From contig JARKIF010000180.1 of NCBI GenBank assembly GCA_029378245.1, positions 1 to 63,608 of the forward strand: 63,608 nt of DNA, given 5' to 3'. Below are positions 36,098 through 46,960 of the stretch, in pieces; positions within the stretch are counted from its first letter, which is position 1, and each line of letters starts with the position of its first letter. The stretch is from Roridomyces roridus (Eukaryota; Basidiomycota; Agaricomycetes; Agaricales; Mycenaceae). Made by a program: the position numbers and the translations under genes. The notes beneath the pieces were generated by a model. That model ran no database searches, had not been told where the DNA came from, and saw nothing but the letters and a program-made list of their open reading frames with translations.

Positions 36098-36437
36098 GTT
36101 CTCTATTCTATCATGTATTTATCACTATCGGTTTGTATGTATAGCTACGACATTCTGTAAATTGAGCCGGCCCCTTCCAAATTGAGTGGACGAGTGAAGT
36201 TGTCACTGTTTGGTTCTGATCCGCCACTTTTCTCCCAGCGCCCGACCACACCGCTGTGCGCACATGCTTCCCCTTGCTGCGCCTTTCTTTTCTTTCGAGT
36301 CATTCATTCTTTTTTGGGCCGGATGCGCTCGCACCTTGGAACAATGAGTGAGGACCGGTGTACAAATAAGCCAAAACACCCCATTGTTCGAGCTTTAAAA
36401 GGCGGATAATGGCGAGGGCAAAGACCCACTCTTTCCG
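36098..36437. other. Intergenic region upstream of STE6
   Basis: This is 340 bp between the WLM gene stop and the ABC transporter start. It should contain the WLM 3' end and the STE6 promoter. No coding frame, pheromone-response-like repeat or RNA was confidently seen. Confidence 0.35.
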
Positions 36438-39400
36438 ATGCAACGTTCATTCGAGATTGACGTCGCTGGCGATGGTTACGACGACGACGCTAACGAAACC
36501 GACCTTCTCATCAACGCGCCTCCACCCACCTCCGCCCCTCCTTCCTCCTCCCGATGGCTGCTCTTTTCCCTCCTTTCATCACGACAGCAGCTTTGCCTGC
36601 TACTCCCAGCGGTCGCTCTGTCCCTTCTTATGGGTGGAATCGCGCCGTTCATGACTATCGTTATTGGCCACGCCTTTAACGCTTTTTCAAACTTCCATGC
36701 CACTCCCGACAAAGACCTGCTCACTCATCGCGTCGGAATCGTCGCGTTGCAGCTGGTTGGGTTGGCCATCGGCTCCTTCGCCCTCAGCAGCCTCACGAGC
36801 TATTTGTGGATCCTCACCGGGGAACACAACGTTCTGGCCCTCAGAAAGCGCGTTTACGCGTCAGTGGTGGCCAAAGACATGACCTGGTTTGACACCAGTG
36901 AGGAAGATGTGGAGGACCAAGGACCCCTTGGGGCCGGTGGACTCTTGGCTCAGTTCAATCGGTGCGTCCTGGTCACTCACTCGTTATTTATCTAATCCTT
37001 TTCCGCAGGGAAACCGCCGAAGTGCGCGCAGCCTCCTCCCTCGCGACCGGCCGAATAATCGAATGCTTCACGACCTCTTTCACCTGCCTGATCCTCGCCT
37101 TCAGCCGCTCCCCTTCCCTCACTCTCGTTGTACTTTCCGCCGTGCCGGTGTTCCTGGCCGTCCAAGGCAGATTGCAAGTCATCGCAGGTCCACTCATCGG
37201 CGCCGAGCGCACACAAAATGGCGTCGCAGCCACCCTCGTCGACAGGATTACAACTCCCAGCGGTATCAGCACCGTCAAAGCCTTTAACGCCAACGCACAC
37301 GAACAGCGCGCCCTCGACACCGTCCTCGACGGACTCGAAATTACTGTACGGAAGCTCGTCGCAGTCCTGGGCTGCCTCATGGGCTTTGCTCAATTCGTCA
37401 CAATGGGTCTTTTCGTGCTGGGCTTTTGGTTCGGCGCCCATATCGTCCGGACTGGGTCCATCGGCGCGGGCGACGTTATGGCAGTGTTCTGGGCGTGTAT
37501 GATGGTGGTCACCAGCCTCCAAATCAGCACGCCCCAGTTCATCGTCCTTGCCAAAGGCAATGTGGCGCTTACTTCTCTCCTCGCCCTCGTGGATGACGAC
37601 TTGGCTTGTGATGATGTGTTGCCGCCGCCGTGTCGCGCTGATATACTTCTGCAAGACGTCTCCTTCTCCTACCCATCGCGTGCATCGGTACCCATCCTGC
37701 AGGACGCCACACTCGCATTCCCCGCCCGCACGGTGACTTTCATCGTCGGACCCTCTGGCTCCGGTAAATCCACCATCGGACATCTCCTCTCCGGCCTGTA
37801 CGCGCCGCAGGGCGGGTCCATCCTCGTCGACGATCGTGCGATCAATGGTAGTATCCGCCGTGCACTTGACGTGGCGGTCGTTGGGCAGGGTCAGGCGTGT
37901 GTTCTATTTGACATGAGCGTGTACGACAATGTCGCACTTGCTCGGCGGGGCAAGGCTGCGGCACGCCGGGAAGTCGAGGATGTGTGCAAAAGTGTGTTGA
38001 TGCACGAGTTTGTCAATGGCTTGCCCGAGGGGTATGATACCATTCTTGGGAACGGTGGGATGAGCTTGAGTGGTGGGCAGGCTCAGCGCCTGCAGATCGC
38101 CCGTGCTATGATCAGGGATCCGGATGTTCTCGTTCTTGGTACGTTTAGTTTTTCTGCCCTTTTTTATGTATTAATCGGTTCTGCAGACGAAGCGACCTCC
38201 GCCCTGGACCCTACTTCCCGTGTAGCGGTGTTTGAGGCTGTTCGCCGTTGGCGTCAAGGCCGGACTACCATCGTCATCACTCACGATCTCGCCCAAATCC
38301 AAGATACCGACTTTGTCTACGTTCTCAAAGACGGGTGTGTGGTGGAGAGTGGATGCAGGCTCGATCTGGATGGATTTGTTTGCGGCGTCTTCAAGGACTT
38401 GTCTGCTGCGAGTCCCAGCCAGACCCCCGTCGTGCGCTCAGTCCCCCTTCCTGACGTCCCAGCTCTCAAAAACGAGCACGTTCACGAGCAGCCTGCTTCG
38501 TGGCATACACTTCCTTTTGGCCATCTGTTCCTCTCGACAGTTGCGACGGCACCCCAATCGGCGTTGACCCGCACCCCATTCTCTGCTCCCATGGTCAACA
38601 TTGACTTTTCGGCGTTCCACACTCCCAGCATGTGGAAGCCACTGTCCCGCCCGGACAGCGTCTTGGCGCGCCCCAGCAGTTTGCGCGTCAGTCACGATTT
38701 GGAGCGGGAGAAGCACAGAGGCGACATCAAGGTCCACATTCCGCCAGCCAATACTCCGGATTCAGACCAGTCAACAACCATATGGGGTCTACTCCACGAG
38801 GTTTACCATACCGTCCCCTGCAAGCCGCTCGTCCTTTTCGGCCTTGTCATCTGCGTGCTCAGCGGCTCAGCCACACCCATCTTCTCCTCCTTGCTCTCGA
38901 GACTACTTTTTGAAGTTTCGACCGGCGCGCAGGACAAAGCGACGATCAACAAGTACGGCGCGATTGTCCTTGCAGTCGCCGTAGCGGACGGTCTGCTCGT
39001 GGGCCTCAAGTACTTTTTGATGCAGACACGTGCCATGGCGTGGATCAACAATGTCCGCAAGATGGCGTTCGGGAAGGTGTTGAAGCAGGAGAAGAAGTGG
39101 TTTGACGCTCGTGAAGCTGGGGAGCTGTCCCGGGTCATCGTCACCGACGCGGACGACGCACGGGAACTCGTTGCATGTGTGGTCGGACAGTGTTTCGTCG
39201 TGGTTACGATGTTTGCTGTTGGACTGGGATGGGCGTTGATCAAGGGATGGCAGCTTGCGCTGGCAGGTTTTGCTATCGTGCCTGTTTTTGTTGCCGTGAT
39301 GATGGCGCAGGCGCGGTATGTGGCGTCCTGTGAGGCGGAGAACAAACGGGCGAGGGAGGAGGTTGGGGCAAAGTATTACGAGACGATCGCGAATATCCGT

Positions 39401-40557
39401 GGTGTTCGGGCGATGCGGCTCGAGGACGTTCTGCAGGCACAGTTCGACCGGACGGCGGAGAAAGCGCTCGTTGTAGCTCGATCGGGCGCGTTTGTCGAGG
39501 GCTGCACGATCGGCTTTGCTTTCGGGCTGATTTACCTGGCCGAGGCGCTCTTGTTCTACTTTGGCGCGGTTCTTGTCGCTCAGGGAACCTACACGTATCT
39601 GCAGATGGTCGAGGTCCTCAACTTGGTCGTGTTCACAGTCACCATTGGATGTCAGCTCATGGCCTTCGGTATGTCCCATTCTTTTTCTATCTCCCTCAGG
39701 TTATTTACTTGCATTTAGCGCATCTGATCGCCAAATCTGTACACGCAACACGGGACTTGAACGAGCTTCTCCACCTTGCTACCCGCACCGACGAGTCTGA
39801 CGGCTTCTTACGGCCGCGTCTCGATGGTGCCATCACATTCCACGACGTCGGATTCTCGTATCCCGGGCGTGCTGGTGCCCCCGTCCTCCAAAACATCAAC
39901 ATGGAGATCCAGGCTGGGGAATGCGTCGCTGTCGTTGGCGCGTCGGGTTCTGGCAAATCGACTATCGCGGCTTTGTTGCAACGTCTTTACGAGCCTGCAT
40001 ATGGTGCCATTTCCATTGGCGTTGACACTCTGCGGTCGACCGACGTCCACCATCTCCGCCAGCACGTGTCAATCGTCAGCCAGCAGCCTACTCTCTTTGA
40101 TGCCACCATCGCGGAGAACATTTCCTACGGCAACTCCGATCTCTCGGCCGATGACGTGCGCTGCGCTGCAGAGGAGGCCAACTTGCATGAGTTCATCATG
40201 AGCCTGCCTCAGGGCTACGACACGCCCGTGGGGGAGAACGGCACGCTCATCTCTGGCGGGCAAGCGCAGCGGCTGCAGATTGCACGTGCACTGGCCCGGC
40301 CATCCAAGGTGTTCATTTTCGACGAATGTACCTCTGCCCTGGACGACATCAACCAAGCTGCGGTGTTGGAGACTATACGGCAGGCCAAGGTGGGGCGGAC
40401 GACGGTTATGATAACGCACAAGGTTCCTGTGATGCGGATGTGCGATCGGGTGCTTGTTGTGCACGAAGGTCGGATTGCGGAGCAGGGGAGTTATGACGAA
40501 CTTATTCAGCGGGCGGGTGTGTTTGCTGCACTCGTCCAGGGCGGGGAGGTTGATTAG
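36438..40557 (+). CDS. STE6: ABC transporter, Ste6-like lipopeptide pheromone exporter
   Basis: This is a full-size ABCB transporter (TMD-NBD-TMD-NBD). The start at 36438 is followed by a short acidic N-terminus and helices such as LCLLLPAVALSLLMGGIAPF. Introns near 36961-37008, 38138-38186 and 39669-39718 join the parts. NBD1 has Walker A GPSGSGKST, signature MSLSGGQAQRLQIARAM, Walker B VLVLD joined over an intron to EATSALD, and the switch histidine in VITHDLAQ. NBD2 has Walker A GASGSGKST, Q-loop SIVSQQPTLFDATI, signature LISGGQAQRLQIARAL, Walker B VFIFDECTSALD and VMITHKVPV. NBD1's Q-loop region reads VAVVGQGQACVLFD, unlike the usual S-Q-x-P-x-L-F. In fungi the best match in architecture is Ste6, which exports farnesylated mating pheromone at the plasma membrane. 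No pheromone or receptor gene was found nearby. Confidence 0.85.
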
Positions 40558-40636
40558 AAGTAATAATGTAATACACTCATTTCTTGTAGCGACTAGCATT
40601 TCTTGGTTACACATTGTACTCGATACATCAATTCAT

Positions 40637-43197
40637 TCATTCCGTATCCTCGTCGTCCACTTTCTGGACTGCCTTTGGAAGTGTGGCCGCTTGGTATCCC
40701 ATGATGCCAAGGAGCATCGTGTCCAGGGCCTGTGGAATCGAGAATCCCGGCCGCGCATCGAACCGTCCCACAACTGCAACTGAATGCACGACCAAGGTCA
40801 ATGCGAGGAGTATGAAGCGGACGAGAACGGCTGCTTTGTAGCCGCCGGCAAAGGTTCTCGTGCGGTGATTGAGCAGCAGCTGGGAGGTGGTCCCAGTGAA
40901 TAAAAGTGGGAATGAAATCACCCGGTGGATGTGGAATATAATGTTTGTCGGTAAATCTTCTGGGCTTGGGCTGGGCATGCTTGATGAGAGGATGTGGTAG
41001 TTGTCGTCCGGAGAGAGTAGGTAGAAGAGGGCGGTTAGGGGGATGCACAGCTGCGAGATGATACGTTTAGACGAGTAGTCAAGGGCAAGTGGAGGACTTA
41101 CGCCAAGTTGGAAGACCAACCCAGTGCGTGAATCGAGACGCTGACTGTTCCGTTCCTGGTGCGTGGCGCCAATTCGTCGAACAGTGGGGATCCAGCCGCG
41201 CCAGTCGACTTGGAGGCGCGTCACCGCGTTCAGCATGAGGAATGGGAGGTAGAATTTGGCAATCAGACTCCAGACAATGAGCCAGAGCCATCCCGCCCAG
41301 CGTGTCATGGAGAGCCCTAATTTGTCGTTTTCGATAGTATTCGCAATGTACGTGAGGCCTGACATGGCGCCGCTGAGTGCTATAAGTAGGGTTCCGGGAA
41401 TACTGATGGAGGTCGTCGTTATTCTCGTGTACCAGTAGCCCATGTCCAGCACGACTAGGATGAAAGAGAAGACTGTCCTGGGATTAAAGTGTCAGGTATA
41501 GTTCGTGCAATGTAGAGGATGACTGACTCGAGAACACCGATGAGGACACGGCGCCGAGGATGGGCATCCTCGTAGAATCGATGGCCATAGAGTCCATCTG
41601 GTGGCAGAACTTTGAATACAAAAAACGCTAATTTAGGCGTGAACCTACTCCACCGTTCGGCCGAATCATGCGCCTTGGCCATCTTGTACGCACTGGCATT
41701 GTGCGGAACGCGATGCGGTCGCGGATAGATCTCGGTGCTTGAAAACTTGGCTGGGCTGCGACCCGTGAACGAGAGCTGCCAGTTGATTTCGATGAACTCT
41801 GCAGAACACAGAATTAGTTCAAGGCGGGTGCGCGACGTGAGACAGTACCCGGGTCGTCTAAAGGTGTATTCTCCGACTCGGGGCACTTTTCTCTGGTCAC
41901 AGGAAGCCGAACGATATCCTGGATTTTTTCAGCAATTGGTTGGTGATACACGGCACGCATTTACCTTGGGACCAGCAGAAAAACGACCATGGCCGATATA
42001 AGGACCGTATACAAATTCTGTATGTAATTGGCTGGTGTCCTCGTCCGGAATACGAAGCTCCAGTCGAGTTTCCCAGTTTCCGTTCCGCATGTAAAGTTTG
42101 TGGCATAGATTTGGATCGGGTGTTGCGGCCATATCTTGTCCGCACTGGGAAATTCATTCAAGAGGGTTCCAAAGAATAAAACGGACTAACAGAAGAGGAT
42201 TTCAACCTGTTGTGCTCTTTGTTGAACGCTTTGCGATTGAATATATGAGTTTCGTCGACGGCGCGGATTTGCGTTCTGAAGAATGAGAGACGAGGAAAAA
42301 CGACAGACGCATACTACCCACCGCGTTATAACGTATGGTGCTCGCTTTACAGCATTGAGGGGATTTTTGGTCATATCGGAAGCCAAGGCTGCAGAGCTCA
42401 GGAAGGAACGCCGAACATCCTCGAGTTCCTCGTCCTCATCATCCGCATCTTCTCCCGACTGCATGCTAAGACGTTGATTCGGGCACATGCTCTGCACCTC
42501 ATGGAACTCGAGGAGCGGCATGGAGATTCCAAAGGAATCCAAGGCTCTGTCGATGACACTTGGCGCCTCCGAGCTGCAAAATATTAATGCGAAATAATTA
42601 AAAGTGAGGCAAGCGACATACGTCCAAGAACGAACGGGTGGGATGTTCATTCCCTCGGGTCGCCACGTAGAGAAATCCGTAACATGGTCTGCAAGTGAGG
42701 GCGAAGTCGGAAGGACGACAAAGGATGCGCGCAGATCAGTCTCCTTCAATACCAGGCGTTTACTGCGAACTCTCCATTATTTCGCACTGCAAAAGGCGCG
42801 GACTACAACTCACAACACGGCAACGGGGAGCTTATACGTGATATCGACTTGCTTGTGCTTGTCCGACAATCTTAATCCGCGAAACGGGATCTCCGATAAT
42901 AATGGCATTTCGGGGCCATCCTCTGGGACGGCGCCCACACGGTGACAGCAACATCGAATGTCTGGCTCTCGTCGATGAGGGGGCGCACCACAGCACCGCC
43001 TCCGCCAAAGTTTGGTTCTGGTAGACATGTGTGTGTGCAAAAGTCGCGTTCCAGAACAGTGCAGAGACAATTCCGAAAATGAGATACCGCGCGACGAAGA
43101 GGCCGACGAGGATGAGGCCCGCCCAGACTGCGAACTTGCGGAAGGTGCTCGCTGGCTTTCTTGCGGGTGATACACCCGGGTTTAGTGGGGAACTCAT
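40637..43197 (-). CDS. Conserved hypothetical multi-pass membrane protein
   Basis: This is a multi-exon gene starting at 43197 (MSSPLNPGVSPARKPASTF). One N-terminal membrane helix (VWAGLILVGLFVARYLIFGI) is followed by a large, probably lumenal or extracellular region. That region has an acidic segment (GEDADDEDEELEDVRRSFL, near 42440) and beta-rich stretches (MRNGNWETRLELRIPDED, EFIEINWQLSFTGRSPAKF). The C-terminal half has several helices (TSISIPGTLLIALSGAMSGL, WLWLIVWSLIAKFYLPFLM, VLVRFILLALTLVVHSVAVV) and ends ...QKVDDEDTE at 40637. I do not recognise a characterised family. Some middle exon junctions (42000-42900) are uncertain, so one or two small genes here cannot be fully excluded. Confidence 0.6.
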
Positions 43198-43559
43198 GAG
43201 CGGGTTGGGGAGAAGTTGTTCATGCGTTTATATAGACGAGCGCTGGCCGGCTCCGGAACCGAAACGGAATCATTTCCGTGGTGGAGAAGGGTGGAGATGG
43301 CTCGAGAGTCGAAAGCGATGATGATAGCAACAAGATCGATGAGTCACTCCAATGTCCATTAGGCAGGTACTGTGATCGGCCAACAATTGATACTTCAAGT
43401 TGATCCGAGTCGCCGCCAAACTTGCAGTCTCGTACTTAGGTATTGCACGCTCGAAATCCATGGCGTTTGAGGCCTCAAGGCCTCACATCCCGCGTGGACC
43501 ACTCCACCAAGCAGCAAACTCGTCTGGGAAAGTGATAGGGGCGAGTGAATCGTGTCTAT

Positions 43560-45440
43560 GCTCCCTTCGACATTCATCTGTGCGACGACAGCAACAGTGT
43601 ACAAAAACGTGCAACCAATAAATAGGTACAGCCCGGGCCTACTTACACTCGGTCAACTTCGACTTCCTGGTTGTAGCCACCCGCCTTTGCCTGGCGAGCC
43701 TTGCGTCGCAAATAGATATACTCCTCCTTCTGTGCATTCTGCAGCTGGCGGACCCACCGGTATCTGTGAATTGTCAACACTAGCTCAGAGCCTCAAGGAT
43801 AGACTGACGCAGCAAGGGCGATGAACACAAACACAAATGGGATCACGTTGCCGAGGATCTTGCTCAATTCTATCATTTCTTTTTCAGCTCGAACATTGCA
43901 GAAGAAGAGGGTATACGCACGGGTACTTGACTGGAAAGAATATCCAATATAAACCGTGACCAGATGCCTCGGAAGAGAGAGGAATGCAGCGATGATGAAC
44001 ACGCCAAAGGGGACACCGACGACGGCGAATACGACGGTCGCATCTGCAAGAAATCAAAATTTATACCGGTAGATGAGAGTGTGGGACTAACAGTGCGGAG
44101 GAATGGTCGAGTAGCGGATGACGAGGACTAACCAGAAGCCGCCGTTGCGTATGATGTGTGCCAGCAAACCGTACTGGACACTCTTGGCCTCCCACTCTTC
44201 GTTGCGGCGCCAAAAAAAGGTCTTGAACACACTGGTTGCGCCGAGTTGGAATGAATGGTCTGCTGGATAACGGACCAACTTACAAGTAGGTCGCTAGCTC
44301 TCCGAGGAGTGTACCCGCTGGTATTCAATTAGGTGGAGGTAGCGCCAAGAAGGATAATACTCACCGGCCGCAATTGCGAAACCCACCGGCAAGCTGTAGG
44401 CAACACCGACCAGAATGAGGATGAGCTCGCCTCCAAATAAGGGTGGGAAAGACAAGATGGCCAAGACAGCGATGGGTATGAGGGCGGCGACGGGATGACT
44501 GTTCAACCAGTCGGTGAATGGCTTCAATGCTTTATTTTTCTGAGCATTGATGCCATGGAGGTTCAAAGGTGAGGCTTACCGTCTATAATCTTATGCTGGT
44601 AGACTGATATGAGGATGCCCGGGACGACGATTAGGATGATTATCGCGTAGGTCTGCAATCTCTGCTTGGTGGTACGTTTCTCCTTGATGTCGTGGAGGAA
44701 GTTGTATTCCTCCTTGGTGGGCTCTGGAGTCTTTGACATGCTGCGCAGGTGTTCCTGCTCCTCGGCGACATTCAAACTCGATTGCGAGTCGAATTTGGAC
44801 CAGGAGTTGGCAGGGTATTGGGCGTACGCCGGGTACGGCTGTTGGAGTGTGTTGGAAGACATGAAGGGAGAAGAGGAGAAGAGGAGAAGATGGAGAAGGA
44901 TAAGATGAAGAACTTGCAAATTTATGGGTACTTGAATGACCTCGGTGATTTCATAGAGACGATACAACCAGTGCATTGCCGGCATGATTTACTGCACCTT
45001 CTACCCGGGTTTCTGCAGACTACACTGCGAAAGTGGGGTTAACATCAGCGCAATAATTGAGCGGTAACCGAGACCGGTATCAAATCAGTGCCATACGTTG
45101 AGGTCCGTTGTTGGTCCGTCGTCCGTGAACTTTCACTGCGTGATGATTAAAATAGAGAGGTCTGTCATCTCGAACTCTGCCACCAATTTTTCGACCTGGG
45201 AGAGGCACGCTCACCGATAGCACTTGACGGTTAGCCTAGCCGTAAGTCAACTTTCGATGGAGCAGGGAGGCTGAGCCGCGGAGGGAATGCTGTGAGCTGT
45301 CATTATTGAAGTCGAACACCCGTCGGACCCGTCGGACCCGTCGGATGCCGGGTAATTAGCCTTCCCTCTTGCTGCATTGTTGCGCCACAAAGGATCAGGT
45401 CCGTTTTTTCTCTGTCAGAATGGCTCCAGCCACGTCTTTG
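43560..45440. repeat. Inverted segmental duplication, arm B
   Basis: This is the reverse-complement counterpart of 8772-10662, carrying the second Tvp38-like gene and both flanks. Specific to this arm is a small expansion near 45315-45345, where CCCGTCGGA repeats three times in tandem; arm A has a degenerate GC-rich stretch at the matching place. The interval between the arms, about 33 kb, holds most of the window's genes. Confidence 0.8.
43643..44862 (-). CDS. Tvp38/TMEM64 (VTT-domain) membrane protein, copy B
   Basis: This is a close paralogue of the gene at 9383-10594, with the same exon pattern. It starts at 44862 (MSSNTLQQPYPAYAQYPANS). Substitutions are mostly conservative (first helix YAIIILIVVPGILISVYQH; core IAVLAILSFPPLFGGELILI and GVAYSLPVGFAIAAG). 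The tail ends GYNQEVEVDRV at 43643 instead of GYNQKVVDQV. The reading frames are intact, so both copies look functional. High similarity of introns and untranslated flanks suggests a duplication younger than the methyltransferase pair. Expected role: polytopic protein of Golgi or late secretory membranes. Confidence 0.85.
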
Positions 45441-45843
45441 TCGGGACATGTCGCCACCAGACTGGTCGTCATTCATGAATCAGCTGCGCGCACCAGATGC
45501 TGGGGGAGTAATGTATCGCAGTCTCTATTAGAATACGTGTCGCGATGCATTCGTAGTGGGGTGGTTTGAAGGGAGTGATAAATGGTCCCGGACGATCACA
45601 TCATCGCAACTTGATTGCAACACTCGCCTCACTCCAACCTCCACTTTGAAACAAAACCGCTACAAGCCTGTCTGTTCGAGAAAACCTGCCGTTGTGTTCC
45701 CTATTGGAGGGATTCTTGGGAACCAGGAGGAGCGCCGAATGGAAGGGTGGGTCGCTGAGGTCGCTCCGCATTCGCGTTCGCGCATAGTATGCCCTACGAA
45801 TTGATATACTTCCAAAAGAGACGGAAAAAAGCAGATTTTCTTA
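45441..45843. other. Intergenic region, no gene recognised
   Basis: About 400 bp lies between the duplication arm and the Alba gene stop. Open frames here lack domains and show no splice structure. Confidence 0.35.
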
Positions 45844-46665
45844 CTAGGCAGCAGCTGCCTCCTCGAAATCCATTGCTTCACCAGCCTTTCTCTCTCTCCG
45901 TCTGGCCCGTTGCTTCGCCGATTTAGAAATCTTCCGCATCAAGGGAGCCTGGTATCTGCCACGATTCCAAGTCAGAGCAGAGAGATATTTCCAGACCCAA
46001 CTCACGTAGCAATATCGAGGCCCGTCAACTTCGTCCGACTCAGAGTTATTTTCATGAACGGTGTTTGCTTGGTTTTCACACTAGATGCACGTATGAGCTC
46101 AAAGTCAGAAGAACATACGGGTGCATGACACTTGCTGTAATTTTCCTTGTAATGTAGCCACGATATCTTGAGATCGTTGGGTTTCCGCGTCCTGCTTATC
46201 ATCCGCGACGGGGACAACAACACCCAGCTCCTCGAGTGTCCCAATCTCGTTGTACTGATGCAACCCCGTTAGAACACTCGAGTGCTCTAGATCTAGCTTT
46301 TTCACGTATTCCCGCTTGATAATCTCAACCACAGATATCAATCGGGGGACAGTCGATGCGGTGTGCGCGAATGAAGGCGGGTTCGCTGGTTTGGCCGGCG
46401 CGGCGTCGGGATTTTCCGAGGGCGCATCTGGTTTGGGAGTGGCCGGCAAAGTGTGCAGTACAATTGGGATATCCTCGTGTCTCTAGGAACTAGTTTTCAG
46501 CAAAAATCGCACAAAGGGCTCAAAACGAACGTCGAGAAAATCAAGGGCATGCGTGACCCAACCGGAGATTTTACCGTGATTTGAAATGCGAATGAGATGG
46601 GTGTTGCCTGGTGGGTCTGGTCCCGGCCCTTCACGCGCTTTTCCTTTCCCTTTCGCGTCTGCCAT
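45844..46665 (-). CDS. Alba-domain DNA/RNA-binding protein
   Basis: This is a small basic protein from several exons. The start at 46665 (MADAKGKGKAREGPGPDPPG; an in-frame ATG also lies 15 nt upstream) is followed by HLIRISNHGKISGWVTHALD, which is the beta1-alpha1 start of an Alba fold. After an intron come DIPIVLHTLPATP, VPRLISVVEIIKREYVKKL, LHQYNEIGTLEELGV and, over further introns, FMKITLSRTKLTGLD, which completes the Alba strand pattern. The C-terminus is highly basic then acidic (SAKQRARRRERKAGEAMDFE) and stops at 45844. Eukaryotic Alba proteins include the Pop6/Pop7 subunits of RNase P/MRP and general RNA-binding proteins. This one has a long linker, and its exact group is undecided. 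Confidence 0.75.
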
Positions 46666-46960
46666 GGTGGTTGTAAGCAAGGGAGAATGTCACGCAACTG
46701 TCACGTACGTAAGCCCATCAGATCGGGCGGCCAACCTTATTCCGACGAGTTACACCACAGTTGAAAGCTTGCAACAGCTGCCTTGCTGTGGTCGTCCAAT
46801 GGCAAGTAAGCTATTGCGTTAGAAAGCGGCCTTTTTCCCCGATTGGGCGTGCAAGTTGGATTGGTTCGGAACGCTCTCTACATATTGGATGCTACAGATA
46901 GATTGAAACTTCGTTTTTGTATCCCTATGCAATAAGATAGAAAAAATGAATGAACCATCG

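Noticed and set aside
36992..37783. 263-residue minus-strand open frame
   Set aside because: It is antisense to the first membrane domain of STE6, without domain signal.
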